A DNA stretch of 64,000 bases from Streptococcus oralis (GCF_001983955.1 NZ_CP019562.1:744001-808000); one strand, 5' to 3'; counted from the first letter of the stretch, positions 34,771 to 44,228 are shown. The notes: a model not told the origin generated them from the sequence alone. Numbers and translations: made by a program.

Positions 34771-35451
34771 ATGACAACATTGATAGAAATGAATCAAGTG
34801 ACAAAAACTTACGGGGAAGGAAAGATGAAAGTCGTAGCCCTGCATGAGACGAATTTTCAGCTAAATGCGGGAGAGTTCGTAGCTATCGTTGGGCCCTCTG
34901 GCTCTGGAAAGACGACCTTTCTAACAACTCTAGGACAACTTCAGGAAGCATCGAGTGGAAAGATTCTAGTCAAAGGGAAGGAAACAGGCAGTTTGACGGA
35001 GAAGGAAAAAACAGATCTCCGTTTTAGAGAGTTTGGTTTCATTCTCCAGGCTTCAAACTTAATTCCTTTTCTAACGGTCAAGGAACAGCTGGATTTGATA
35101 GACAGACTAGATAAGGGAAAAAATAGTAAAAGTGACCGAAAAGAGCTGTTTGACTTGTTGGATTTGGAAAAAGTTCAAAATCATTATCCCAAAGCTCTAT
35201 CGGGTGGCGAACGTCAGCGTGCCGCGATTGCTAGAGCGCTCTATAACAATCCAAGCATTGTGCTTGCAGATGAGCCGACAGCCAGTCTTGACACTGAGCG
35301 TGCCTACCAAGTAACGGAGATGCTGGCTGCCATTGCCCATGAACAAGGTAGAGGAGTTGTTATGATTACGCATGACACTCGTCTTCTTGATAAGGTTGAT
35401 CGTATTTATGTCATGAACGATGGCCACCTAGTTGAAGAAACACATGCATAA
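34771..35451 (+). CDS. ABC transporter ATPase, MacB/LolD type
   Basis: A 226-residue ATP-binding subunit: Walker A GPSGSGKTT near residue 40, signature LSGGERQRAAIARAL, Walker B VLADEPTASLD and the switch His in MITHDTRLL. The short length and LolD-like sequence fit partners of FtsX-type permeases. Start ATG after AAGGAGAATAGT. It ends with a terminator. Confidence 0.93.
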   Translation: MTTLIEMNQVTKTYGEGKMKVVALHETNFQLNAGEFVAIVGPSGSGKTTFLTTLGQLQEASSGKILVKGKETGSLTEKEKTDLRFREFGFILQASNLIPFLTVKEQLDLIDRLDKGKNSKSDRKELFDLLDLEKVQNHYPKALSGGERQRAAIARALYNNPSIVLADEPTASLDTERAYQVTEMLAAIAHEQGRGVVMITHDTRLLDKVDRIYVMNDGHLVEETHA

Positions 35452-35456
35452 AATAG

Positions 35457-35490
35457 AGTGAATGGTACAAGTTACTGTTCACTTTTTTGA
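35457..35490 (+). terminator. Terminator after the ABC ATPase
   Basis: AGTGAA/TTCACT stem (35457-35462 with 35478-35483) with an inner GTA/TAC stem, then TTTTT. Confidence 0.8.
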
Positions 35491-35560
35491 TTGGGAAAGA
35501 TAGAAACAAGTTTAACTTTTTGTGAAACTCTCAGTAACCATAGCTGATTTTTGAGAAATG

Positions 35561-35569
35561 TGGTATAAT
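35561..35569 (+). promoter_or_regulatory. Extended -10 promoter, possibly leaderless
   Basis: TGGTATAAT ends 7 bases before the ATG of the U32 gene, so transcription should begin at or next to the start codon. Confidence 0.65.
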
Positions 35570-35576
35570 TTTTCTT

Positions 35577-36506
35577 ATGGAAAAGATTATCATTACAGCA
35601 ACTGCTGAAAGTATTGAACAAGTTGAACAACTACTCGAAGCTGGTGTAGACCGTATCTACGTCGGTGAGAAAGATTTTGGCCTTCGTCTGCCAACGACCT
35701 TTAGTTATGAAGAGTTACGCACCATCGCAAATCTCGTTCATGAAGCAGGCAAGGAACTGATTGTCGCGGTTAATGCCCTCATGCATCAAGATATGATGGA
35801 CCGTATCAAGCCTTTCCTAGACTTCTTGGAAGAAATTAAGACAGACTACATCACAGTTGGGGATGCAGGTGTCTTTTACGTGGTCAATCGTGATGGCTAT
35901 TCCTTTAAGACCATCTACGATGCTTCAACTATGGTGACAAGCAGTCGTCAGATTAACTTCTGGGGTCAAAAGGCTGGCGCATCTGAGGCGGTTTTGGCGC
36001 GTGAAATTCCATCTGCTGAACTCTTCAAGATGCCAGAGATTTTGGAAATTCCTGCTGAAGTATTGGTTTATGGGGCTAGTGTCATTCACCATTCTAAGCG
36101 TCCGCTCTTGCAAAACTACTATAACTTCACGCACATCGATGATGAAAAGACGCGTAAGCGTGACCTCTTCTTGGCTGAACCAAGTGATCCAGAGAGCCAT
36201 TACTCTATCTTTGAAGACAATCATGGTACCCACATCTTTGCAAATAACGACCTTGATTTGATGACCAAATTAACAGAATTGGTGGAGCATGGTTTTACTC
36301 ACTGGAAGCTAGAGGGGCTCTACACACCTGGTCAGAATTTTGTAGAAATTGCTAAACTCTTTATTCAAGCACGCAGCTTGATTCAAGAGGGCAAATTCAG
36401 CCATGACCAAGCCTTCTTGTTAGATGAGGAAGTGCGCAAGTTACACCCTAAAAACCGTTTCCTGGACACAGGATTCTATGATTACGATCCTGACATGGTT
36501 AAATAG
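35577..36506 (+). CDS. Peptidase U32 family protein (TrhP/YrrN-like)
   Basis: A 309-residue U32 protein. In bacteria these enzymes (TrhP/RlhA group) prephenate-dependently hydroxylate U34 of tRNAs or act on 23S rRNA; some were named collagenases. Features: EAGVDRIYVGEKDFGLR near residue 22, the NALMHQ segment, and GASVIHHSKRPLLQNYYN. The length matches the short paralogue YrrN; the longer partner YrrO is not adjacent. No ribosome site precedes the ATG, which lies just after a TATAAT, so it may be translated from a leaderless mRNA. Confidence 0.82.
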   Translation: MEKIIITATAESIEQVEQLLEAGVDRIYVGEKDFGLRLPTTFSYEELRTIANLVHEAGKELIVAVNALMHQDMMDRIKPFLDFLEEIKTDYITVGDAGVFYVVNRDGYSFKTIYDASTMVTSSRQINFWGQKAGASEAVLAREIPSAELFKMPEILEIPAEVLVYGASVIHHSKRPLLQNYYNFTHIDDEKTRKRDLFLAEPSDPESHYSIFEDNHGTHIFANNDLDLMTKLTELVEHGFTHWKLEGLYTPGQNFVEIAKLFIQARSLIQEGKFSHDQAFLLDEEVRKLHPKNRFLDTGFYDYDPDMVK

Positions 36507-36512
36507 GACATA

Positions 36513-36543
36513 AAAACCCGAAATAAAAATGTTCGGGTTTTTC
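36513..36543 (+). terminator. Terminator after the U32 gene
   Basis: AAAACCCGAA/TTCGGGTTTT stem (36513-36522 with 36532-36541). Confidence 0.9.
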
Positions 36544-36573
36544 CAGTGTATCCATGAAATAAAAACGGATACA

Positions 36574-36582
36574 TGTTATAAT
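36574..36582 (+). promoter_or_regulatory. Extended -10 promoter of the rpiA-deoB-punA cluster
   Basis: TGTTATAAT, 29 bases before the rpiA start. Confidence 0.6.
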
Positions 36583-36611
36583 AAAAATAGCTCTTTAATG
36601 GAGGTGTTTGA

Positions 36612-37295
36612 GTGGAAAATCTGAAGAAAATGGCAGGTATCAAGGCAGCTGAGTTTGTCAAGGATGGCATGGTAGTCGGTCTGGGAACTGGTTCTACTGC
36701 CTACTATTTCGTAGAAGAAATCGGTCGTCGGATTAAGGAAGAAGGTTTGCAGATTACTGCTGTAACGACTTCCAGTGTTACTAGTAAACAGGCCGAAGGT
36801 CTTAATATCCCGCTCAAGTCGATTGATCAAGTGGACTTTGTCGATGTGACGGTTGACGGGGCGGATGAAGTAGATAGCCAGTTTAACGGGATCAAAGGTG
36901 GTGGTGGTGCCCTTCTGATGGAGAAGGTTGTCGCAACGCCCTCAAAAGAATACATTTGGGTGGTTGACGAAAGCAAACTGGTAGAGAAACTAGGTGCTTT
37001 TAAATTGCCTGTAGAAGTGGTTCAGTATGGTGCAGAACAGGTCTTTCGTCGGTTTGAGCGAGCTGGCTACAAACCAAGTTTCCGTGAAAAAGACGGCCAA
37101 CGTTTTGTGACCGATATGCAGAACTTTATCATTGATCTAGCCTTGGATGTCATTGAAGATCCAATTGCCTTCGGACAAGAATTGGACCATGTCGTTGGTG
37201 TCGTTGAGCATGGCTTGTTCAACCAAATGGTGGATAAGGTCATCGTTGCTGGACGAGACGGGGTTCAGATTTTAACTTCAACAAAAGCAAACTAA
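36612..37295 (+). CDS. rpiA: Ribose-5-phosphate isomerase A
   Basis: Interconverts ribulose-5-phosphate and ribose-5-phosphate. Family motifs are GLGTGSTA (residues 23-30), the catalytic DGADEVD (about 85-91) and [10 protein letters not shown] with the conserved Lys. Length 227 residues. The start is GTG at 36612 with GGAGGTG 6 bases before it. It heads the nucleoside salvage cluster: deoB makes ribose-5-phosphate from the ribose-1-phosphate released by the phosphorylases, and RpiA passes it into the pentose phosphate pathway. Confidence 0.96.
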   Translation: MENLKKMAGIKAAEFVKDGMVVGLGTGSTAYYFVEEIGRRIKEEGLQITAVTTSSVTSKQAEGLNIPLKSIDQVDFVDVTVDGADEVDSQFNGIKGGGGALLMEKVVATPSKEYIWVVDESKLVEKLGAFKLPVEVVQYGAEQVFRRFERAGYKPSFREKDGQRFVTDMQNFIIDLALDVIEDPIAFGQELDHVVGVVEHGLFNQMVDKVIVAGRDGVQILTSTKAN

Positions 37296-37318
37296 TCAAC
37301 ATAATAAGGAGATACACT

Positions 37319-38530
37319 ATGTCAAAATTTAATCGTATTCACTTGGTGGTACTGGATTCTGTAGGAATCGGTGCTGCGCCAGATGCCAATAACTTTGTCA
37401 ATGCAGGGGTTCCAGACGGAGCTTCTGACACACTGGGACACATTTCAAAAACCGTTGGTTTGAATGTACCAAACATGGCTAAAATCGGTCTAGGAAATAT
37501 TCCTCGCGAAACGCCGCTTAAGACTGTACCAGCTGAAAGCAATCCAACAGGTTATGCAACAAAATTGGAAGAAGTATCTCTAGGTAAGGACACCATGACT
37601 GGTCACTGGGAAATCATGGGACTCAACATTACCGAGCCTTTCGATACTTTCTGGAACGGATTCCCAGAAGAAATCCTGACAAAGATCGAAGAATTTTCAG
37701 GACGCAAGGTCATTCGTGAAGCCAACAAACCATACTCAGGAACAGCTGTTATCGATGATTTCGGACCACGTCAGATGAAAACTGGGGAGTTGATTATCTA
37801 TACTTCAGCTGACCCTGTTTTGCAGATTGCTGCCCACGAAGACATCATTCCTTTGGATGAATTGTACCGTATCTGTGAATACGCTCGTTCGATTACCCTT
37901 GAGCGTCCTGCTCTTCTAGGTCGTATCATTGCCCGTCCATATGTTGGTGAGCCAGGAAACTTCACTCGTACAGCAAATCGTCGTGACTTAGCCGTTTCTC
38001 CATTTGCACCAACCGTTTTGGATAAATTGAACGAAGCAGGTATCGATACTTACGCTGTTGGTAAAATCAACGATATCTTTAACGGCGCTGGTATCAACCA
38101 CGACATGGGTCACAACAAGTCAAACAGCCACGGAATTGATACATTATTGAAGACCATGGGACTTGCTGAGTTTGAAAAAGGATTCTCTTTCACAAACTTA
38201 GTTGACTTTGATGCCCTTTATGGACACCGCCGCAATGCTCATGGTTACCGTGATTGCTTGCATGAGTTTGATGAGCGCTTGCCTGAAATTATCGCAGCAA
38301 TGAGAGAAAATGACCTTCTTTTGATTACTGCGGACCATGGAAATGACCCAACCTATGCAGGAACAGACCACACTCGCGAATATATTCCACTTTTGGCTTA
38401 CAGTCCTTCCTTTAAAGGAAATGGTGTCATTCCAGTTGGACATTTTGCAGATATCTCAGCAACAGTTGCGGATAACTTTGGTGTTGAAACTGCCATGATT
38501 GGTGAAAGTTTCTTAGATAAATTGGTATAA
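37319..38530 (+). CDS. deoB: Phosphopentomutase
   Basis: Alkaline-phosphatase-superfamily mutase converting (deoxy)ribose-1-phosphate to the 5-phosphate. Metal ligands sit in [13 protein letters not shown] and [10 protein letters not shown], and the phospho-acceptor Thr in KDTMTGHWE. Length 403 residues as expected. It is 23 bases after rpiA with AAGGAGATAC and is followed one base later by the DUF1697 gene. Confidence 0.97.
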   Translation: MSKFNRIHLVVLDSVGIGAAPDANNFVNAGVPDGASDTLGHISKTVGLNVPNMAKIGLGNIPRETPLKTVPAESNPTGYATKLEEVSLGKDTMTGHWEIMGLNITEPFDTFWNGFPEEILTKIEEFSGRKVIREANKPYSGTAVIDDFGPRQMKTGELIIYTSADPVLQIAAHEDIIPLDELYRICEYARSITLERPALLGRIIARPYVGEPGNFTRTANRRDLAVSPFAPTVLDKLNEAGIDTYAVGKINDIFNGAGINHDMGHNKSNSHGIDTLLKTMGLAEFEKGFSFTNLVDFDALYGHRRNAHGYRDCLHEFDERLPEIIAAMRENDLLLITADHGNDPTYAGTDHTREYIPLLAYSPSFKGNGVIPVGHFADISATVADNFGVETAMIGESFLDKLV

Positions 38531-38531
38531 G

Positions 38532-39092
38532 ATGACGCGATATGCTTTACTGGTAAGGGGCATTAATGTCGGTGGGAAGAATAAGGTTGTCATGGCGGAG
38601 CTTCGTCAAGAATTGACAAAGTTGGGACTGGAAAAAGTTGAAACCTACATCAACAGTGGCAATATTTTCTTTACTTCGACAGATGACAAAGCCCAATTGG
38701 TTGAAAAGTTAGAGACTTTCTTTGAAGTCCATTATCCATTTATTCAGAGCTTTTCCTTGCTGAGTCAGGAAGACTATGAAGCAGAGCTGGAGAATCTGCC
38801 AGATTGGTGGTCCAAAGACTTGGCTCGAAAAGATGTGCTCTTCTACACGGAGAACTTGGATGTGGATCAAGTCATCGAGAAAGTGAACAGTTTGGAACTG
38901 AAAGATGAAGTGGTTCATTTTGGAAGACTTGGGATTTTCTGGGGGAAATTCTCTGAAGAATCTTACTATGCAACTGCCTATCACAAGTACTTGCTCAAGA
39001 TGCCTTTCTATCGCAACATCACCATTCGCAATGCCAAAACCTTTGACAAAATCGGTCAAATGTTAAAAAATAATAAAGGAGACACACAATGA
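38532..39092 (+). CDS. DUF1697 family protein
   Basis: A 186-residue protein with the DUF1697 opening YALLVRGINVGGKNKVVMAEL and the conserved TYINSGNIFF (about 41-50). Function unknown. It is wedged between deoB (one base apart) and punA (4-base ATGA overlap), so it is co-expressed with nucleoside salvage, although a role there is only inferred from position. Confidence 0.88.
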   Translation: MTRYALLVRGINVGGKNKVVMAELRQELTKLGLEKVETYINSGNIFFTSTDDKAQLVEKLETFFEVHYPFIQSFSLLSQEDYEAELENLPDWWSKDLARKDVLFYTENLDVDQVIEKVNSLELKDEVVHFGRLGIFWGKFSEESYYATAYHKYLLKMPFYRNITIRNAKTFDKIGQMLKNNKGDTQ

Positions 39093-39898
39093 CATTTTTA
39101 GATAAAATCAAGGAAACAGCTGCTTTCCTGAAAGACAAGGGAATCCAAGCGCCTGAGTTCGGTCTAATCCTTGGATCAGGACTTGGAGAATTGGCAGAAG
39201 AAATCGAAAATCCAGTTGTAGTAGACTATGCAGACATTCCAAACTGGGGTCGCTCTACAGTCGTCGGACACGCTGGGAAATTGGTATATGGTGAACTTTC
39301 AGGGCGCAAGGTCTTGGCTCTTCAAGGACGCTTCCATTTCTACGAAGGCAATCCTCTTGAGGTCGTGACTTTCCCAGTTCGTGTGATGAAAGTACTCGGA
39401 TGTGAAGGTGTTATTGTAACCAATGCAGCTGGTGGTATTGGCTATGGTCCTGGTACTTTGATGGCTATCTCAGACCATATCAACATGACAGGTCAAAATC
39501 CATTGATGGGTGAAAACTTGGATGACTTTGGTCCACGTTTCCCTGATATGTCTAAAGCCTACACACCAGAATACCGTGCTACTGCCCATGAAGTGGCTAA
39601 GAAACTTGGTATCAAGCTTGATGAAGGTGTCTATATTGGTGTAACAGGTCCGACTTATGAAACTCCAGCAGAAATCCGTGCCTATAAGACACTGGGAGCA
39701 GATGCAGTTGGTATGTCCACTGTTCCTGAAGTGATTGTGGCTGCCCACTCAGGCTTGAAAGTTCTCGGTATTTCATGTATTACGAACCATGCTGCTGGTT
39801 TCCAAGAAGAACTCAATCACGAAGAGGTTGTAGAAGTGACTGAACGTGTCAAAGGCGACTTCAAAGGCTTGCTGAAAGCGATTCTTGCTGAATTGTAA
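39089..39898 (+). CDS. punA: Purine nucleoside phosphorylase
   Basis: Trimeric PNP that cleaves inosine and guanosine with phosphate to base and ribose-1-phosphate. The phosphate-binding GSGLGELAEEI lies near residues 31-41, VTNAAGGIGYGPGTL near 110, and the purine-binding region NHAAGFQEELNHEEV near the C-terminus. Length 269 residues. ATG overlaps the DUF1697 stop. Its product feeds deoB in the same operon. Confidence 0.95.
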   Translation: MTFLDKIKETAAFLKDKGIQAPEFGLILGSGLGELAEEIENPVVVDYADIPNWGRSTVVGHAGKLVYGELSGRKVLALQGRFHFYEGNPLEVVTFPVRVMKVLGCEGVIVTNAAGGIGYGPGTLMAISDHINMTGQNPLMGENLDDFGPRFPDMSKAYTPEYRATAHEVAKKLGIKLDEGVYIGVTGPTYETPAEIRAYKTLGADAVGMSTVPEVIVAAHSGLKVLGISCITNHAAGFQEELNHEEVVEVTERVKGDFKGLLKAILAEL

Positions 39899-39902
39899 TG
39901 TC

Positions 39903-40613
39903 ATGAGAGTTCACTTTATTTTACATGAGACATTTGAGGTTCCAGGCGCATATCTAAAATGGGCTATAGAACGAGGTCATCAAATTACATCAACAAAGGT
40001 TTATGAAAAAAAACCTCTTCCTGAAACAATTGACGGGATTGATTTTCTGATTGTCATGGGTGGTCCTCAATCACCTGATGAGGATAGAGAAAACTTCCCA
40101 TACTATGATCCAAAGGCTGAGCTTGCTTTTATGAAAGAAGCGATTGCTGCAGATATCTATATTGTTGGTGTCTGTCTTGGTGCGCAACTCCTATCTGTCG
40201 CCTATGGTGCGAAGTATGAACATAGTCCAGAGCGCGAGATCGGCGTTTATCCTGTGACATTGACGATGCAAGGTCTAACAGATCCTCATGTCAGCTTGTT
40301 CGGAAAAAACATAGAAACCGGCCACTGGCACGGTGATATGCCAGGACTGACAGATGAAGCTGTCGTCTTGGCGACCAGTCAAGGTTGTCCACGCCAAATT
40401 ATTCGCTTCAGTCCGAAACATTATGCCTTTCAGGCTCATTTGGAATTTGATCCAGACGCAGTAGAATTATTGATTGTTGCGGATGGTGAGGAGAAATTAA
40501 GAGAGCAAAGTGAAAAGTTGCCTTTTGTTCAAACACCAGAAGAATTACGTGGAAACGATTATTCTGAAATGAATGCAAAACTGTATGCATTTTTAGATTC
40601 ATTGGTAAACTAG
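39903..40613 (+). CDS. Class I glutamine amidotransferase-like protein
   Basis: A 236-residue stand-alone GATase1 domain. The nucleophilic Cys lies in IVGVCLGAQLLS, with preceding VMGGPQSPDE, TGHWHGDMPG, and the His of the triad in YAFQAHLEFDPDA. Such proteins release ammonia from glutamine or act as gamma-glutamyl hydrolases; the substrate is unknown. The ATG at 39903 has no ribosome site and sits 4 bases after the punA stop, so translation is probably coupled; a TTG at 39885 is an alternative. Confidence 0.82.
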   Translation: MRVHFILHETFEVPGAYLKWAIERGHQITSTKVYEKKPLPETIDGIDFLIVMGGPQSPDEDRENFPYYDPKAELAFMKEAIAADIYIVGVCLGAQLLSVAYGAKYEHSPEREIGVYPVTLTMQGLTDPHVSLFGKNIETGHWHGDMPGLTDEAVVLATSQGCPRQIIRFSPKHYAFQAHLEFDPDAVELLIVADGEEKLREQSEKLPFVQTPEELRGNDYSEMNAKLYAFLDSLVN

Positions 40614-40661
40614 GAACTACAGAAAGGCAGAGTATCTGAGTTATAGTCAAACTCGGGCTAA

Positions 40662-40690
40662 TTGTTCTGTGAAATATTTAATTTTAAAAT
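40662..40690 (+). promoter_or_regulatory. Promoter candidate for deoD
   Basis: -35 TTGTTC (40662-40667), 17-bp spacer, -10 TAAAAT (40685-40690). It drives a leader of about 140 bases. Confidence 0.5.
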
Positions 40691-40696
40691 CAAGAA

Positions 40697-40808
40697 AGAA
40701 AGGATGGGCTCCTTGTATTCACTGAACTGAATACGGGCGGAGAACTGTGTAAAAAAGATAAACTGTCTAACATCTGCGATGTGTCGTCAGTTTCCTATTT
40801 TTCCTTTG
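40697..40808 (+). promoter_or_regulatory. Structured leader with terminator upstream of deoD
   Basis: Two clear hairpins. The first has CTCC/GGAG (40709-40712 with 40739-40742) enclosing a perfect GTATTCA/TGAATAC stem (40715-40721 with 40728-40734). The second has AAACTG/CAGTTT (40760-40765 with 40788-40793) enclosing ACATC/GATGT, followed by a T-rich tract, as in an intrinsic terminator. It looks like an attenuator or riboswitch-like leader; no known class recognised. Confidence 0.55.
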
Positions 40809-40835
40809 TTCTCTGTCGCCCTTTATATCTTAAAC

Positions 40836-41546
40836 ATGTCTATCCATATTGCTGCTCAGCAGGGTGAAATTGCTGATAAAATTCTTATTCCTGGAGATCC
40901 TCTTCGTGCGAAATTTATTGCGGAGAACTTCCTTGAAGATGCTGTTTGTTTTAATGAAGTGCGTAACATGTTTGGTTACACTGGTACTTACAAGGGTCAC
41001 CGTGTATCGGTCATGGGAACTGGGATGGGAATGCCGTCTATTTCGATTTATGCGCGTGAGTTGATTGTGGACTATGGTGTGAAAAAACTGATCCGTGTGG
41101 GAACTGCGGGTTCGTTAAACGAGGATGTTCATGTCCGTGAATTGGTTTTGGCGCAAGCAGCTGCAACCAACTCAAACATCATCCGCAACGACTGGCCACA
41201 GTATGATTTTCCACAAATCGCTAGCTTTGATTTGCTTGACAAGGCCTACCATATCGCCAAAGAACTTGGTATGACCACCCACGTTGGGAACGTTTTGTCA
41301 TCAGATGTCTTTTATTCAAACTACTTTGAAAAGAACATCGAACTTGGTAAATGGGGAGTTAAGGCAGTGGAAATGGAAGCAGCAGCCCTTTACTATCTTG
41401 CTGCCCAACACCACGTTGATGCACTTGCTATCATGACCATTTCTGATAGCTTGGTCAATCCAGATGAAGACACTACTGCAGAAGAACGCCAAAACACTTT
41501 CACCGATATGATGAAGGTCGGCTTGGAAACCTTGATTGCAGAGTAA
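40836..41546 (+). CDS. deoD: Purine nucleoside phosphorylase DeoD-type
   Basis: Hexameric PNP (236 residues) with wider substrate range than PunA. Motifs are [13 protein letters not shown] (residues 19-31), MGTGMGMPS (the phosphate and ribose site), [12 protein letters not shown] and [11 protein letters not shown] with the ribose-binding Glu. The start ATG at 40836 gives the usual length; no ribosome site is visible before it. The open frame continues upstream across the terminator hairpin but is not expected to be translated. Confidence 0.95.
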   Translation: MSIHIAAQQGEIADKILIPGDPLRAKFIAENFLEDAVCFNEVRNMFGYTGTYKGHRVSVMGTGMGMPSISIYARELIVDYGVKKLIRVGTAGSLNEDVHVRELVLAQAAATNSNIIRNDWPQYDFPQIASFDLLDKAYHIAKELGMTTHVGNVLSSDVFYSNYFEKNIELGKWGVKAVEMEAAALYYLAAQHHVDALAIMTISDSLVNPDEDTTAEERQNTFTDMMKVGLETLIAE

Positions 41547-41554
41547 AATGTAAA

Positions 41555-41590
41555 AGAAAATCCTGATTTCAAGTGGAATCAGGATTTTTT
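41555..41590. terminator. Bidirectional terminator between deoD and pavA
   Basis: AATCCTGATT/AATCAGGATT stem (41559-41568 with 41577-41586), with A-run and T-run flanks. The pavA stop codon lies inside the 3' arm. Confidence 0.9.
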
Positions 41591-43234
41591 CATAGATGCG
41601 ATTTTTTCTGGGTCTGGTGTAACGCGGAGGGTCTTTTGTCCTGTGTAGGTTACAAAACCGGGTTTGCCACCAGTTGGTTTATTGAGTTTTTTCACTTCAA
41701 TCATATCTACCTGAACTAGATTTGACAAGCGCCCTTTGGAAAAGTAGGCCGCTAGTTCTGCCGCATCTGTTTTAACTTCATCAGATGGATCAAGATTTCC
41801 TGAGATGACGACGTGGCTTCCAGGAATGTCCTTGGCATGGAACCAAAGTTCCTCCTTGCGGGCCATTTTAAAGGTCAATTCCTCATTTTGCAGGTTGTTT
41901 CGTCCGACATAGATGATGGTCTTGCCATCGCTCGCCAGATACTGTTCTGGTTTTTTGCGTTTCTGAATTTTCTCGCGTTGGCGTCTTCTAATAAAGCCAG
42001 TTTGGATCAATTCTTCACGGATTTCAGCGATTTCTTCCAGTCCAGCTTGGTTGAGGACGGTTTCCACGCTTTCTAGATAGAGAATGGTAGCCTTGGCTTC
42101 TTCAATTAGCTCAGTCAGGTATTTGACAGCTTCTTTGAGTTTCTGGTAACGCTTAAAATAGCGTTGGGCATTCTGACTGGGAGTCAAGGCCTTATCAAGC
42201 GCAATGGTGATAGGTTGATTGGTGTAGTAGTTGTCCAAGGTAACCTGATCTTGGTCATTAGGCACTTGGTGGAGGAAGGTTGTCAACAATTCCCCTTTTT
42301 GGCGAAATTCCTCAGCATTGTCTGTTGCCAGTAATTCTTTTTCTTGTTTTTTCAGCTTATGTCGATTTTTCTGAAGTTCATTTTCAACACGTCGAATCAG
42401 TTCACTGGCTTGCTGTTTAACTCGGTCCCGTTCAGCCTTGTCCTTATAGTAGTTGTCCAGCAAGTTAGAAAGGCTGGCAAAAGGCTCTCCCACCTGATTT
42501 GCAAAAGGAACTGGGCTGAAAGAAGTCTCCGTTAGGTAAGGCTTGGTTTCTTGCTCGAAAAAGTTTCGGAAAGTAGACAGTTTATCACTGACAAGAATGT
42601 TTTCCAATTCATTTGCCGTATCACGTCCTAGACCTTGAAAGAGACTTTGAAGATTTTTTGCTGTTAGTTCCTGTGTTTGCAGGATTTCAAAGAGCTTTTC
42701 ATCCTTGACAGTAAAAGGATTGAGAGACTCGGTGCTTGGCGGAGCGATATAGGTCGATCCTGGAAGTAAGGTGCGGTAGCTATTTTGTGAAAAGCCGACG
42801 TGTTTGATGACTTCGAGGATTTTATGGCTACTTTTATCCACGAGGAGAATATTGCTGTGTTTACCCATGATCTCTATAATCAGAGTCGCCTGGATATGAT
42901 CTCCAATTTCGTTTTTATTGGAAACTGTGATTTCCACAATACGGTCATTTTCGATTTGCTCGATCGACTCAATCAGGGCACCCTGCAAATACTTTCTCAA
43001 AACCATGATAAAAGTGGAAGGTTGGGCTGGATTTTCAAAGGTTGTTTGGGTCAGCTGGATGCGACCAAAAACGGGATGAGCAGAGAGGAGCAGGCGATGG
43101 CTTTGGCGATTGCTGCGGATTTGCAAGACCAACTCTTGTTCAAAAGGTTGATTGATTTTCTGGATGCGACCATTGACCAACTCTCTTCGCAATTCCTCAA
43201 TCATGTGGTGTAAAAAAAATCCGTCAAATGACAT
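41579..43234 (-). CDS. pavA: PavA/RqcH, NFACT fibronectin-binding protein
   Basis: A 551-residue NFACT protein. In Firmicutes the RqcH branch tags stalled nascent chains with alanine tails on 50S subunits; in streptococci (PavA, FBP54) it is also known as a surface fibronectin-binding adhesin without a signal peptide. The N-terminal NFACT-N domain begins SFDGFFLHHMIEEL, a long coiled-coil lies at about 270-420, and NFACT-R contains ELWFHAKDIPGSHVVI. The start at 43234 is chosen for its GGAGAGAA; an upstream in-frame ATG at 43261 gives no known homology. Confidence 0.95.
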   Translation of the reverse strand: MSFDGFFLHHMIEELRRELVNGRIQKINQPFEQELVLQIRSNRQSHRLLLSAHPVFGRIQLTQTTFENPAQPSTFIMVLRKYLQGALIESIEQIENDRIVEITVSNKNEIGDHIQATLIIEIMGKHSNILLVDKSSHKILEVIKHVGFSQNSYRTLLPGSTYIAPPSTESLNPFTVKDEKLFEILQTQELTAKNLQSLFQGLGRDTANELENILVSDKLSTFRNFFEQETKPYLTETSFSPVPFANQVGEPFASLSNLLDNYYKDKAERDRVKQQASELIRRVENELQKNRHKLKKQEKELLATDNAEEFRQKGELLTTFLHQVPNDQDQVTLDNYYTNQPITIALDKALTPSQNAQRYFKRYQKLKEAVKYLTELIEEAKATILYLESVETVLNQAGLEEIAEIREELIQTGFIRRRQREKIQKRKKPEQYLASDGKTIIYVGRNNLQNEELTFKMARKEELWFHAKDIPGSHVVISGNLDPSDEVKTDAAELAAYFSKGRLSNLVQVDMIEVKKLNKPTGGKPGFVTYTGQKTLRVTPDPEKIASMKKS

Positions 43235-43300
43235 CGTTCTCTCCTTGTGATTGTATTCCATAGTATTATATCAAAAAGGTAGAATAAAATCATGGAAATG

Positions 43301-43309
43301 TGGTATAAT
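43301..43309 (+). promoter_or_regulatory. Extended -10 promoter of ybeY-dgkA-era
   Basis: TGGTATAAT, 29 bases before the ybeY ATG. Confidence 0.6.
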
Positions 43310-43338
43310 AAAGCCAAGTAAAGAGAATCGAGAAGTAC

Positions 43339-43836
43339 ATGTATATTGAAATGGTAGATGAAACTGGTCAAGTTTCACAAGAAATCTTGCAACAAACCCA
43401 AGAAATTTTGGAATTTGCAGCCCAAAAAATAGGAAAAGAAGACAAGGAGATGGTAGTCACTTTTGTGACCAACGAGCGTAGCCACGAACTCAATCTGGAG
43501 TACCGTGATACAGATCGTCCGACAGATGTCATCAGCCTTGAGTATAAACCAGAGTTGGACATTGCCTTTGATGAAGAAGATTTGCTTGAAAATCCTGAAT
43601 TAGCAGATATGGTGTCTGAGTTTGATGCCTATATTGGGGAACTGTTCATCTCTATCGATAAAGCGCATGAGCAGGCTGAGGAATATGGCCACAGCTTTGA
43701 GCGTGAAATGGGCTTCTTGGCAGTACACGGCTTTTTACACATTAACGGCTACGATCACTACACTCCGGAAGAAGAAGCGGAGATGTTCGGTTTACAAGAA
43801 GAAATTTTGACAGCCTATGGACTCACAAGACAATAA
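43339..43836 (+). CDS. ybeY: YbeY endoribonuclease
   Basis: Zinc-dependent endoribonuclease needed for 16S rRNA 3' maturation and ribosome quality control. The metal site is [11 protein letters not shown] (residues 130-140), and [11 protein letters not shown] is the other family motif. Length 165 residues. dgkA starts 20 bases before its stop and era follows, an arrangement conserved in Gram-positives that links YbeY and Era in small-subunit maturation. Confidence 0.97.
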   Translation: MYIEMVDETGQVSQEILQQTQEILEFAAQKIGKEDKEMVVTFVTNERSHELNLEYRDTDRPTDVISLEYKPELDIAFDEEDLLENPELADMVSEFDAYIGELFISIDKAHEQAEEYGHSFEREMGFLAVHGFLHINGYDHYTPEEEAEMFGLQEEILTAYGLTRQ

Positions 43837-44212
43837 ACGAAAATGGAAAAATCGTGACCTGGTATCTAGTTTAGAATTTGCTCTTACAGGAATTCTGACT
43901 GCTTTCAAGGAAGAACGTAATATGCGAAAACATGCAGTGACGGCTCTAGTAGTTATCCTTGCAGGTTTTGTTTTTCAGGTGTCACGAATTGAATGGCTCT
44001 TTCTCCTAATGAGCATTTTCTTGGTAGTAGCCTTTGAGATTATTAACTCTGCTATTGAAAATGTGGTGGATCTAGCCAGTCACTATCACTTTTCTATGTT
44101 GGCAAAGAAAGCCAAGGACATGGCAGCAGGAGCCGTGCTAGTTGTCTCTCTTTTTGCTGCAGTGACAGGTGCACTTATCTTTATCCCACGCATTTGGGAT
44201 ATACTATTCTAA
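43817..44212 (+). CDS. dgkA: Undecaprenol/diacylglycerol kinase
   Basis: A 131-residue three-helix membrane kinase of the DgkA family, which in Gram-positives mainly phosphorylates undecaprenol to recycle the wall lipid carrier. The catalytic Glu region is EERNMRKHA and the signature [15 protein letters not shown] (about 74-88). The start overlaps ybeY by 20 bases; era follows after 16 bases. Confidence 0.93.
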   Translation: MDSQDNKRKWKNRDLVSSLEFALTGILTAFKEERNMRKHAVTALVVILAGFVFQVSRIEWLFLLMSIFLVVAFEIINSAIENVVDLASHYHFSMLAKKAKDMAAGAVLVVSLFAAVTGALIFIPRIWDILF

Positions 44213-44228
44213 ACTATAAGAGGAAATT

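Noticed and set aside
40779..40835. Extended DeoD N-terminus starting at 40779
   Set aside because: It would be encoded by the terminator hairpin; the 236-residue form from 40836 matches the family length.
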